Source: Histoplasma ohiense
Lineage: Eukaryota; Ascomycota; Eurotiomycetes; Onygenales; Ajellomycetaceae
Length of the DNA: 64,000 bases
Reading direction: 5' to 3'
Assembly (NCBI GenBank): GCA_017607445.1
Contig: JAEVHH010000004.1
Span: forward strand, 4,774,001-4,838,000
Part shown: one piece after another, positions 49,001 through 61,100 of the stretch
How positions within the stretch are numbered: the first letter of the stretch is position 1
Layout: the number at the start of each line of letters is the position of its first letter
Translations under genes and position numbers: made by a program
Notes under the pieces: generated by a model
Database searches by the model: none
Seen by the model: only the letters and a program-made list of their open reading frames with translations
What the model was told of the DNA's origin: nothing

Positions 49001-50688
49001 ATCAATCTGAAGTAGAGAACACTCTTGCAAATGCTCTGTTTCATCAAGAATAAGATATATCATCTGATGACTTAGATGACAGATGAAAACACTGAGAGCA
49101 TTGATTAATCAATCTCACAATTATAGAAAGTTCTACACAATCAGACAAACTCTGCATACATATCAATCAGTTCCAAGCTCAAGAACTCTCACTTGAAGAA
49201 CAATGAAGACTAGCAGCAGAGACAGATGAATTCTGACAGCAAGTCACTGAAGTCATACAAAGTAAAGCACCTCAATTCCCCACAGATGTATACTCAAGAA
49301 CAGATATCTCAGCATATTTGATCAACAATGACAATCATTTACACTTTCAAGATAGACAATGAGTCCTCAATTCAGAATCTCTACAAACACAGATTATGCA
49401 AGAAATTTATGACTCACTGATGATCAGACATTCAGAATGTGAAATCATATACAACATCATCATTCAAGAATTCTACTAATCAGATATATCAAAAGATATA
49501 CATCAGTTTGTACACAACTGTGATCACTGCAGCTCAGTGATGATATAATGTGAATGCTGAAAAAAGATGCTGAAGCTTCTATCTATCTTCAATCAAACTT
49601 GATATGATATAGCTATTGATTTTGCAGTTTTCTTACTCAAAAGCAGAGATTCTACAAACATTCTAATCATTGTTGACTGACTCAGCAAGAATGTAATACT
49701 ACAGCTCTGTGATAAGATGAATACTGAAGTAGTTGCAGATGTCTTCATCAGAAGCCTGTTCTATTATATATATGATCTGCCTTCATTCATTGTGTCAGAT
49801 AGAGACAGTCAATTCATCAGTGCACTCTGAGCTCATGTATGTCAATTATTAAGAATTGAATGAAAGTTATCAACAGTGTATCACTCAGAGACTGATGAAG
49901 CTACTGAGAGAATGATACAAACAGTAAAGAACATTCTTCATAAGTTCTGCAATTACACATAAGACAACTGAAGCAATCTGCTGCCACACATTGAGATTGC
50001 AATTAACAGTTGAGATTTCATCATGATAGATGTAAGCTCATTCTTTCTTCTATATGAATACAACTTAAAGATTCTGAACTTTTTCAAGACTCTCTGAGAA
50101 ACCACATACATCTGCAGCCTCATACAGATGACAGAGAACATCATGAGCAAGTTGAAGAAAGTTCACAAATAGACAGAAGCTTCAATAATCAGTATTCAGT
50201 AAAATTATAAGAATCAAACAAACATCAGAAGAAGTTCTGCAATTCAATACTATATAGAAAACAAAGTCTGATTGAATCTCAAGAACATAAAAATAAACCA
50301 TTCCTCATATACACTAGATTATCATCATATCAAGTATATGATGAAGAAAGTGCTAGACACACATGATTATCAACTCAATATCTTATCTGATATTCACAAT
50401 ATCTTTCATACAAACCTGCTCTGACCCACAGCTGAGGATCCATTCCCCTCACAGAGAATCTTCAATTGACAGCCATCCATCATCATAGAAAAAGACAACA
50501 AACTTGAATGAGAAATCAAAACAATTCTTGATAATAGAATCAACTGCCACTGCTGTGAATATCTTATTAAATGAATAGAATACAATTATCTGATCTGAGA
50601 ATCTGTGTCTGTCTTGAAGAACATCATCACTCTCAACATCTACAAGTTCTCACTCATCTCAGTAGAGAAAGATAATGTGATAGATTAG
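46043..50688 (+). pseudogene. Gag-Pol polyprotein remnant of copy C
   Basis: A single long frame of about 1548 codons, gag fused to pol as in Tf1-like elements, broken by TGA and TAA codons. Start MNYKQFYKHSSHSN. Gln-rich gag is followed by a knuckle CIHCNKLEHFTNQC at 46919-46960, then protease at 47110-47409 where DSG has become DSD. RT spans about 47820-48600, with the catalytic box at 48244-48255 reading YMNN; RNase H starts near 48690. The integrase follows with its HHCC region (about 49430-49560) and D, D, E positions near 49675, 49800 and 49905. A chromodomain lies at 50500-50640 with Trp codons changed to TGA. The stop is inside the 3' LTR. Confidence 0.88.
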
Positions 50689-51208
50689 TATCTGTTAATA
50701 ATTATCTTACACAATCAACTTCTCTTCTGCATCCACTCATTTCTGACTGTTGTGATCTCATGTAACTTTTGATGTTCTTCCACTTCATGCTCTGTACTTA
50801 TGTAGTTTCTAACAATTCTTCTGTATAGCTCTTAATGTTCTTCCACTCTATGCTCTGCATTTATGTAGTCTCTAACAATTCTTCTATATAGCTTCTAACA
50901 TTCTCTCACTTCATGTTCTGCATTTATATAGTCTCTAATAATTCTTTCATATAGTTCTCAATGATTTCTTCATCTCATACTCCACACTTGTGTAGTTTCT
51001 AACAATTTTTATATGTATCTCTTAATGTTCTTCTGCTTCACACTCCACTGTGAAGTGGCTTCTGATATTCTTTCACTCTGAACTTTCTTCTATAAGAACT
51101 TTTTTCATATGATCTTTTCTTCTGATTTCTTTTCTCTTTCCTTTTTTAATCAATTTGTAATCTGTATTAGAATAGTGCTAGATTGTTAATCGAAGTACGC
51201 CCGTTATA
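50676..51208 (+). repeat. 3' LTR of copy C (533 bp)
   Basis: Four 63-bp units, preceded by a purine-rich tract that is also coding. CpGs survive only at the outer end (51190-51203). The terminal CA is now TA. Confidence 0.92.
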
Positions 51209-53729
51209 AGAAGCAGACTGAGCTTCTGTTTCTTTTATTTATCTTGAGTATCATTGTCATCTCTGTCAGCTTTCAGATTTATGAGAAGTGGCAGAGCTGA
51301 AGACAGCAGTTGTATAGCTGCTGTATAAAGAGAAATATATACTATCAGTATATTTTGAACAGTTGTACTGTGATTTCATTTATATCTGAAAAGATACTCT
51401 GTATTTCAATAATATTGCACTCTATCTTCTTCATCTCAATCTGAGAGTTTCAGAGCAGATTTCTTATGTCACTTCAGTGCTTATTATTCAATAAATTATA
51501 CTTCAGATCATCAGCTGAGTTGTATCACTTCAGAATAATTTATCAAAATATCTCAGTTTTGACAGCTGTCTCTTCTATAATCTGATTCTCAATCATCAGA
51601 GAGAGTACTCTGAGATTGAGTTTCAGTTTATATCATATTATCACTCAGTACAGATCTTTGTCATCTCTGATTTCATTGATTATCTATCTTTAGTATATAT
51701 ATTTAATTTTATGCATTGTGTTCTTGAATCAGTGTTTTGTGATCTCTGTCTGATAAGTGATGAGTTTTTGATATGCTTTTTAACAGTCTGCTGTTCATCA
51801 GAGAGCTGTAGTCTGCTTTTGTTGTATTAATTTACTGACTATCTGAGCTGCAGTCAGAAGATTCTGAGTGAAGCACTGAATCAGATCATCAAACTGTACT
51901 GCATTCTCAACTTTATTTGAGTAAAATATATTCATTATAAAATCTCTGATAAAATCTGTAAAGAATTTTAATTAAGAGTCTGTGATTTTAATCTGAGCAC
52001 TGCTCTGCTGTATCTGAAGTGTTATTGATAGTATAGTAATTATAGACTGATGATCTGAGCTGTAGTATAAATCTTGATACACTGAAATAAAAGCAAAGAT
52101 TATATTGAAGAAGATGAGATCAATTATATAATCTATTACATAAATTGAAATATCTATCTTTTTTATAAAATTCATTTTATATTCACTGATTCACTGAATA
52201 AGCTTCTCTTCTCAGTGCAGATTCACTGTCTCTGATTCAAAGATATTATATTATATATTGATATTTTCATCTATCAGACAGTGAGCTGATGAGTTTAAAT
52301 TGATCAGATAGTTCATAACTGTGTCTGTCTCAGACTGTCTGTATACATTGAGAATGTGGTAATCATTGACACTGACTCACAGCAGATCTCTGTTTTGCAC
52401 AAATTAATATTATTATACTTTTATTTTTAAATTTTTATATATATATATCATGATCTGAGGCCTCTTCTCCTCTCACTGCTTCAGATTAGTGTCATTTCAG
52501 CAGTCTATAGATACAAAGCACTTATATACTGAATGATTAGAAGTTTTGATATAAGAGTGTGTGTAAGACTTCTGTAGACAGATCATTTCACAGCTCTGCT
52601 CAAAAGCAAACTGTAGAGCTGCTGTGTGATAGAAAGCTACTCTGACTGTATTTATTCAGAAGATCTGCAGAGAATGATTTTTCTATTGATTATTTCTACA
52701 GTATCAATTATATCACTGATGTTGATGTTTTAATATAAAAAATCATTTGATGAGCTGCTACTGAAGTTTATTTATAAAATGAGATTGAAGAGTTTCAGAT
52801 CTGCTATCTATATACTGAGATTAGATTATTTTTTGACTGTTTGACTGTGCTGTTACTCTGCTGTATGAGCTGAGTATCATCTGATACAGATCATCTATCA
52901 GATAATATTCTTTTCACTGATAAAGCTCTGAATAGTCACTCATTTATAAAATGCTAGTTCAATGAGCTGTGTTGACTGAGTTGATTGAGTAATTGATGTA
53001 AATATCATCACTGTAATCATTGATATTGACTATGTTGATAATAATTGCTGCTCTTGAGTATTTCTGTGACATCTGTTGTTAAAACAGTGAACAACTGTTA
53101 GCTTCTTTTGAGTTAGACATCTGAGAATACTGTTTATACATCTGAGTGTGACAGAGAAATGCTGATACTCAGCTGAGTAGAGTTGATTGTAGTTGATATA
53201 TTATAATACTCTCTTATACTTTATATCTGTTGACTTCTTGTGCTGGCTTGTGAGCTCACTGCAGTTGAAGCATCTCATCAGTTGTATATATTTTGATGAA
53301 TGACAGTATCTTTGATATTTTAAATCATGTCTCACTGTCAGAGATCTTTTCTCAATGAGTCTGATTCTCTCACTGATATTGAAGAGTGAGAAATCTTTCA
53401 CTGAAATAAAAAAGAAGACAATTTATATAATCTTCTCTATTTTAAAATTCACTTCATATCATGAAAGTTGACAGTTCACTGATTTTATTTTTATCTGAGT
53501 CAGAATCTCTCTTTCAATTATTTTATCTATAAGAATTCTTGTCTCTTTTCAATTCTGAACAAATTCTGAGATCTCTGAAACAGTATAATTATATCATCAC
53601 TCTGATAGCTGAATTTTTGTGATGTCAAGAACTTCACAGAGAGTAGTCACTGTCTTCTCAGTAGTCAGAGCATTGTATATATCTCTGTTTCTTAATATAA
53701 TCACTCAATCTGTTCTGATGAGCTTCATT

Positions 53730-54491
53730 GGGCTGCGAAGTCCGACTCTGCCACCTCCTCATGGTGCAGCCTGGTAACATCATCTAGTGATGATGGCCAA
53801 GAGCAGAGTGGTTGTTATGAGTGTCTGATTCTTAGTGAACTCAGCATTCATTGGCCTTCAGGCCTTGATCTTTGCTCTCTGTGAGCAATCGCCCTGCCAC
53901 AGCTCACTATGAGCAATCGCCCTGCCGCTGCTCCCTGCGAGCAATCACCCTGCCGCTGCTCCCTGCGAGCAATCACCCTGCCACTGCTCGCTACGAGCAA
54001 TCACCCTGCCGCTGCTCCCTGCGAGCAATCACCCTGCCACTGCTCGCTACGAGCAATCGCCCTGCCACTGCTCCCTGTGAGCAATCACCCTGCCTCCACC
54101 CTGCCTCCGCTCTGCCTCTGCTCTCTGTGAGCAATCGCCCTGCCTCCACCCTGCCTCCACCCTGTCTCTGCTCTCTGTGAGCAATTGCTCTGCCGCTGCT
54201 CCCTGCGAGCAATCATTCTACTACTGCTCACTCCGAGCAATCACCCTGCTGTAGCACTTGTGTGCTTTGATTATCTTTACCATGAATGGCCATACATTGG
54301 GTCAGAAGTGGATGAACAGTCTATATAGACTGAGTCTTCTCAAGAGTTGCTATCTGGATCCTGTGTCTATCATTACTGTGTATATAGAGATTTCTCCAGC
54401 ATAGCATGTCCCCATGCCCTTTGGAAGGCTTTTGAAGTGCAGGCATTGCCTGTGTCTTCTCTGAAATGCTAAACCAATACATACATACATA
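53730..54491 (+). mobile_element. Short non-autonomous element with a LINE-like 3' tail
   Basis: 762 bp with a perfect 14-bp TSD (53716-53729 and 54492-54505), the same TSD length as LINE1 and LINE2. The last 230 bp or so align with the 3' end of LINE2 (about 31445-31690), including ACTGAGTCTTCTCAAGAGTT, but end in CATA repeats instead of CAAA. The first 150 bp match nothing I recognise in the LINEs. The middle is a 28-bp minisatellite. It is GC- and CpG-rich, unlike its LINE3 host, so it is young or escaped mutation. It encodes nothing credible. Confidence 0.82.
53883..54262. repeat. 28-bp minisatellite, about 12 units
   Basis: Units start GAGCAATCGCCCTGCCGCTG and differ at a few sites. Two units are expanded to about 50 bp by a CTCCACCCTGC-type sub-repeat. 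Since 28 is not a multiple of three, all frames stay open by cycling, creating misleading Pro/Ser/Cys-rich frames. Confidence 0.92.
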
Positions 54492-55392
54492 CATGATGAG
54501 CTTCATTTTCAGCATATTAGCCACATCTTTTATTTTCTGAATGTTTGCAATAATCATCTGCTGCACAGTATATAGCTGCAGCTGAGTGATCTGTTTCTCT
54601 GATTGAAGAATAATAAGAATTTATGAATTCTTTTACTGTTTTGTATTTTCTGTGAGATTTCTTGACTGATTGATATTCTTGAGCTGCAGACTGGCTCCAC
54701 TAGCTCTGTCTGCTGAGAAAGCTATAGTTTTGACAGAGATAACTTCAGAGAGAGCAGAGTTTTTTCTCTTTTATACAACACTCACTCAAATAGTTAACTC
54801 TTTTATAGTTGTTTTTGCTGATTTTGACTGTGAGTGAATATCTGAAACAGTATTTTCTCTCAGAGTTGATGCTGTGCTCAGATCTGCTGTTATATATATA
54901 ATGAATCTTTTATAAAAGATTCAGATAAAGTTCTAACTGACTGACTATTTCTTCTTCTCAACTTAATTATTCAGAGTTTTTATTAATTTGATGAAAGTTT
55001 TCTACTATAGATTCTGTTGCTGTTGAGTCTTCTCAAACTATTTCTGTAGCTGAGAGATGACTGTGAAGATACTGTCATTGATTTCTTTGAAAATTGAAGA
55101 AGACATTGTAACAGTCTTTCTCTGTCTCTTATCAGTCTTTTCAGTGATAAAATTGATCAGTGATTTCAGCTTCAGTAATTTGATGTAGACTGTGTTGATG
55201 TTCTTGAGTGAATAGAAGAGTATTGAAGACTTCATAACCACTCAATCTATACAGTACACACACATAGAGTAATCACAGAGAGTGTGTGATGATATTGAAT
55301 AGATTGAAGAGTTAAAATTATATAAAAAACAGTTAGAAAAGTGGAAAATTCAAATGTACCTCTATATTTGTGGGTAGTTGTAAGGATGTATA

Positions 55393-55655
55393 TGTAATGC
55401 ACTCGTTTATTATTTCCTTATTATCTTCGCTTATTCTTACCTCTTTCCATTATACTCTCGCTACCGCTATTTCTATATGTATATATATATTGATGTATGT
55501 ATTTCGCACATCTTCTTTCTCTTTCTTTTCTTCCTTAGCAATTAGCTACACTACATTACACTACTATATTACACTCTACAATATATTACTATTATCTCTG
55601 CTACGCTATAAACTATCTTCTACTGTTACTCTTCACACTGTCACTACATCTCACA
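55393..55655 (+). repeat. Solo LTR, family 3 (263 bp)
   Basis: TGTAATGC to ATCTCACA with 5-bp TSD GTATA at 55388-55392 and 55656-55660. It sits at the very 5' edge of LINE3. Several CpGs remain. Its relative at 4977-5231 is more decayed. No internal region of this family is in the window. Confidence 0.85.
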
Positions 55656-56183
55656 GTATATAAGTGCAGAGTATGTTTGCTGCTTTGAAACTGCTAGAAG
55701 TTCTCATTCAATATAAGATGTAAAATCAAAGATTATACTGAATATCTTATCAGATTTAAAGAACTTTTTTGAGATATATTCAACTATATATTGTGATGAA
55801 ACTGTCTGCTTTGTGAAGAATGAATTTGATGTTGATATTCACTCTCAATCAATATCTAAATTGTTGAAGAAACTGAATTTGATATGAAAGAAGATGATTA
55901 ATTATTATAATTGTTATTTATAGAATCTATTAATCTATTCTATTTGATATAAATTGAATCTATAATCAGTCAATGCAATAAAAAATTTTGAGCTGAATAA
56001 TATATTCAAATTATTTAGTATTAATCTGATCAACTTATCTTTTTAGATGAGAGTGCTGTGAATGAATGTACTGCAGATTAATGATATGAATAATCAAGTA
56101 GAGAATTTTTTTATTACATTAGAAGACTCTGTAAATAATCTTATAGATAATCAATTTTATCTGCAATAAGTGTTGATGAATAT

Positions 56184-56454
56184 TGTAAGAGATGATTGTA
56201 GGTATAATTATGGGAGTAGTGTGAAGTACGCACGTAGAATGTTAAGAAGGTAGCAATCTCTATTATTCAAAGCTAATCACTGATCTTCTAATATCTACAG
56301 ATATCAGCAAGCATTATATAGATGACCACCACACACTACAGCTGTCTATGATGCTGTGTGCTATATCCCTCCTCATTAATTCTGGTGTGTTCTGTGTTCT
56401 TCTATTGCCACATAGCTATTTTCTAATATAGATATCTCTGTTGTGTCTATTACA
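56184..56454 (-). repeat. 3' LTR of E2b (271 bp)
   Basis: TGTAAGAG to CTATTACA on the plus strand. Two CpGs survive about 45 bp from the outer edge; those in the inner half are all TG or CA. Confidence 0.93.
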
Positions 56455-56996
56455 ATTATCTCTCTTCTTCAAAGGCCTGGTTCTCAGAGCTTCTTACTGC
56501 AACATGTGAAGTTTGTAACATGTGCTGCATGGTTGATATTGTATGAAATTTGCAGAATTGGGCTGGATTAATTGTCAGAGTTAATTCTGAAGTGTTGCTG
56601 TTTTGAAAGAACATTTTTCCATCTCCAGTGTCATTGCAGTTCAATCATGATTTAGATACAACTTCTGACCCCTTTTCTTTGACTTCTACACCAAAAATCA
56701 CACTCCATTGAATATCATCATCAACATCACCACTAACAATTTTTTATTAAAAAAGAATACATCAATTTATCAAACAAAGTATACTGTATCTTTCTATGCA
56801 ATTTTTATTGTGAAATTTGAAGTTTTGATTGTGTGGTTGTGTTTTCCATTTTTGGTTGAGTTTTGTGTTGTTGCAATTCCTTTGATCATCATTGCAATAT
56901 TGATTCCAATCTCCAACATCTGTCTTTCTTTCTTGTTGCTTTTGCTTTTCCTTCTCCTTTGAATAAGGCCTTGGTACTAATTAAAGTTATGATAGA

Positions 56997-58138
56997 ATGT
57001 CAGAATCAGCTGTTTTCATTGCTGGTTCAGAGTCTATGAAGAGTGATATGCTGTCTGTCATCAAGAGCATTTGCTTGGGTTGTCTGAAGAGATTGCAGAA
57101 TCCTTCAGTATATTCTTACTTTGTAAATGATGAATGGACACACTGTCACATCTGTCATATATCAAATAGAAGTTGTGCTGCTGTAAGTTTTCTTAAACTG
57201 AGATTGTTAAAGATACTAACAGATTATAGATGTCTGAGCACTTTCATGAAACTGATCAATCTTTGATCAATGAATTTCACAAGATGCTGCTCTCTGATGA
57301 AGTTCTGAATGAGAGATTTGCCACATATCAAACTGCTGTTGCAAGGTTTGTACTTGATGTGCAGATCTATAAGAATGCAGGTGGGGTTCTAGAATTCTAT
57401 ATGAACTCTGATGATTTGTTGTCACAGCAGAGTGTGACATTCAATCATAGCAGTGTTTCAGAAAGCATGTTTTTGCATTCTGCTATTACATCAGTGTCAT
57501 TCTTGCTGAGTCAAGATCTTGGTATGTTATTTGAGTTGACTGATAATGTAGACAAAGATGAGGAAGTGGATGGTTCTGTTGAAGTGTTAGAGAGAAACAC
57601 AGCAGTATATTGCTGTTGTTGTATTCAACATTTGACAACATCCCCCCACCATCATTGCAAGTCTGCTGAGAATTGATATAAAAAATGCAAGCACTGCTCA
57701 GTGATGAAGTATGTCTGTGTTCTGATAAGTTATTATTCAAAACAAATGTTTTTACAGTATATAATATTAACTTCCTATTAGATGTCAGTGAATGCTGTTG
57801 AATTGACTCAGATGATTATCAACACTGCTGAGGATCTAATTGTCACTGATGTGAATGCTTTGAATGTTAACATTTTGCAGAGTGCTGTGACTGCAGTGGT
57901 TAGATTCTTTGCTGTGAAGATTCAGAAGATTCAACAAGATGATTCTTCTGAGACTTCAGCTGAAACAGTGATTGATGAGATCTTGATGATTACATCACCA
58001 GTCACAGCTTCCAAATCATTGTTGAAACATCATGCTTCATCAGTTGAGGAAATCCAGAATAATAAGCAGGTTTGTTTTGATGACAATTTTTCAAATGACA
58101 CTGATCAAGCTGAGGCAGATCTGTTTTTTAATCTCTGA
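56997..58138 (+). CDS. Antisense accessory gene of LTR family 2, copy in E2b (unknown function)
   Basis: Three exons on the strand opposite to pol: 56997-57182, 57230-57724 and 57782-58138, predicting 345 residues. Intron 1 has GTAAGT, TACTAAC and TAG in 47 bp. Intron 2 (57725-57781) has a TATTAAC branch and TAG; its donor reads ATAAGT here and GTAAAT in E2a, so GTAAGT is inferred as ancestral. Both introns are phase 0. Only one internal stop is seen, a TGA near 57674 probably from CGA. Cys/His clusters lie near residues 50-60 and 190-225 (CCCC, HHHC, then CX2CX4), suggesting zinc binding. I do not recognise the family. It ends 11 bp inside the end of pol, tail to tail. The element is dead, so this copy is probably not expressed. 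Confidence 0.72.
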
Positions 58139-61100
58139 GTGGAATAAGTATATTCAGCAGTCATCATTGTCTTCTTTGTTTTCATTTACTAACTGACTTC
58201 TGATAGATTTTATTAAACTGTTTCAAGTACTTCTGACTGTTCATCAAGTTTTCCTTGAGTTCCCAAGAATTGTCTGTGTCTGTACAATCTTTCCATTTGA
58301 CAAGATATTGTGTTTGACTGTGGTACTGATGCTTGTCTAATATAGCTTCAACTTTTCATTTCTCTTACATGTCTATAATTAACAGTTCTGCTTGCAGGAT
58401 TTGTCTGTTGTGTGTGTGATATGATTTGAGAAGGGAAACATGGAATATAGAATGGATTTCTTTATATTGTGATGTGAGTTTCAGTTTGTACATCTGCATA
58501 CTGCAGATATCAATTATTTGAAAGGGATTCAAAAATCAATGATCTAGTTTGGGTGAGAGTTGCAAGGTGGATATGTTTTTTGCACACAGCATTACCCAGT
58601 CCTCTATCTTAAAGCTTTTTGATATATGATGCTGATTGTAATACTTTTTCTCAGCTGCTTTGGCAGCTTCCAGGCATTCTCAGATCTTGTTCTCTGCTTG
58701 CTTCATCTGTTCCACTTGTTTCATCACTGATTTTGACATATCTGTGCTTGGGGGTTCCATATCTATGCGAAGTTCAGTTGGTCAGCCGATCATTGCTTCA
58801 GATGATGTCATTTTTATCAATGCATGGAAGGCATTGTTATATGCTCATTGCATCAGAGGAATCCATTCTATCCAATTATCTTGCTGATAGCTGCAATATG
58901 TGTGAAGATAATGTTCAATCATCTGGTTCAATTGTTCTGTCTGACCATTGATTTGCAGGTGGAATGCTGTCAATAATTTTTGTTGAACATGGAGCAGATA
59001 ACACAATGTCAATCAAAACTTGCTATTTATTAATGAATCTCAGTTGCTAATAATGTTTGCAGATAGATCAAAGTTCTTTGCAACTCTTCATACAATAATA
59101 TCTGCAAGTTCTTCTGCATCTAGTTCTGAAGATGTGAGCACAATTATGATTCATTTGATGAATAAATCAATAAATACAACAATAGCATTATAGGTTTGAC
59201 TTCTCTTTTTATTATCTGACAGGTCTTCAATAAAGTCCATGCTAATTGTATGTTATTTCTTATCTGGCACTGAATGTGGTTGTAGCAACCTGTACAGCTT
59301 GTGCTGTGGTATTTTGATGTGTTGACAAACATTGCAAGTTCTCACATATTCTGCAATCTCATCACTCATATCATGTCACAAGTACTTGCATTTGATCACT
59401 TTGATGATTTTGTCACATTCAAAATGGCCATCTTGAGGATCATCATGGTTCATTTTCATTATTTCATGTCTTACAGCTTTGTCTTGTGATATATAGACTT
59501 TATCATCTTTTCTGAGCAGATCATCTTTATCTACTGCTCAGATTGAATAATTATCTACACTAGCATCACTCATCTCTAATCTTCTGCAAAGTTCAGACAT
59601 GTCAGTGTCTCTATTCTGAATCTGCAGTAAGAGTTCAATGATAGATTCAGCTATCTCTTTGCAATAGACTGTCTCAGATTCAAATATCTTGACAGCTAGA
59701 ATTCATGACATCAGAGTTTCTAGATCTAATCTCATAACATCTGCAATCTCATTCTCATTCACAGATGCATTCTTTATTCTGCAGAGGTTGTTGTCATCAA
59801 TGACTATAGACTTCTTCACTCAACAATTTTCATTAGCTTGCAGATCTTTTTGCATTATCTTGACACATTGATCTAACTTTGTGTTTTCTTTTGTCTTTAG
59901 TGACTTAAAGATCCTCTTACACAGCTTCTCTTGCAGAATAGAGAGCTCTGTCAAAAGAGCTGTGTGTTTTACAAAATCTGAACAACAACTTGATGCATCT
60001 GCAGGATTATTTTTCCCAGAACAGTGCTCTATTTCAAAATCAAACACTGAGAGCATTTTCATTCAGCAAATCTGACATTCATTTAGCTGCTTCATCATCA
60101 TGAAGCACTGAAGATTGACATGGTCAGATAAAACAGTTATCAGATGCCTGCTATTATGTAAGTAGTGGCATCATTGTCTGAAAGCTTCTACAATCAGCAA
60201 CATTTCTAGATCATATGTTTGATAACATCTTTCTGTTTCTGTGAGCTTTCTAGATCAGAACACAATTGAGTGTCAGTGATCATCATTCATTAATTGTGAT
60301 ATTACTGTGGTGATTGCAACATCAGATCCATCCATTTCTATACAGAGTTTTCACTGCAGATCAAAGTGAATCAACAATGATGCTTTTGTAAAGCATTCTT
60401 TTAACTGCAAAATTGCATGCTTGCAGTTTTCATCTAACTGAACAGATGCATTATTCTTCCTTCTTTTTGTTTCATAACCTTTTAACAATTCAGTCAGGGG
60501 TGCTGTTATTATTGAGAACTTGTATATGAATCAATGATAGAAATTGATGAATTCTAGAAATATTTGCAATTCATTTATAGTTCACAGTTCTGATCAATCT
60601 AGAATTGTGTCAACACAGCATTTCTTGACAGTAATGCTCTGTGTGATAACCACAAAACTCAAAAATCCAATTTCTGTTGTGTGGAATGTACACTTACTAA
60701 GTTTGGCATATAGTCTTCATCACCTTAACCGTTCCAGCACATTCTTAACATGGATGACATGTTCATCAAGCATGTTTGAATAGATTATGATATCATCAAG
60801 ATAAGCCATGCAATATACATCTAAAAGATCACTGAGGGCTTTGTTGATATAAGATTGAAAGGTCACAGAGACATTGGTTAGCTCAAAAGATAAGACTAGA
60901 TATTCAAAGTATTCATATTGTGTTTGAAATGCTGTTTTCCATTCATCCCTCACTTATATGCAAATTCTATGATATACATCTCTAAGGTTCAGCTGTGTAT
61001 ATATTTTGGCATCTGCTAATCTATCAAGTATTTCACTTATCAAGAACAGTGGATATTGATTCTTGACTGTTATTTCATTCAATCCTCAATAATCCACACA

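Larger units (their letters stand above)
45135..51208 (+). mobile_element. LTR family 1 chromovirus, copy C, uninterrupted (6074 bp)
   Basis: Both LTRs are 533 bp (45135-45667 and 50676-51208) and the TSD AGAAG is at 45130-45134 and 51209-51213. It is inserted in LINE3 ORF2. It is the only complete, unbroken family 1 copy here, so it serves as the reference for copies A, B and D. Confidence 0.95.
41780..55673 (-). mobile_element. LINE3: Tad1-like non-LTR retrotransposon, split
   Basis: The pieces 41780-45134, 51214-53729, 54506-55392 and 55661-55673 sum to about 6.77 kb, full length. The 3' end is a TTTG tail (CAAA in sense). The TSD at 41766-41779 and 55674-55687 is 14 bp with one mismatch. 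It is more decayed than LINE1: CpA to TpA changes and GG to GA are common. ORF1 starts at about 55241. The endonuclease SSDHQSI is in 51972-52175, and the RT box near 44655 now reads YTDN. RNase H is near 43620-43720. Confidence 0.88.

Noticed and set aside
53872..54212. Three overlapping long frames on both strands rich in Pro, Cys and Ser
   Set aside because: They are produced by the 28-bp minisatellite cycling through frames; no start context or domain.
56708..56962. Hydrophobic frame upstream of the antisense gene
   Set aside because: Not conserved as a frame in E2a; probably 5' flank of the antisense gene.
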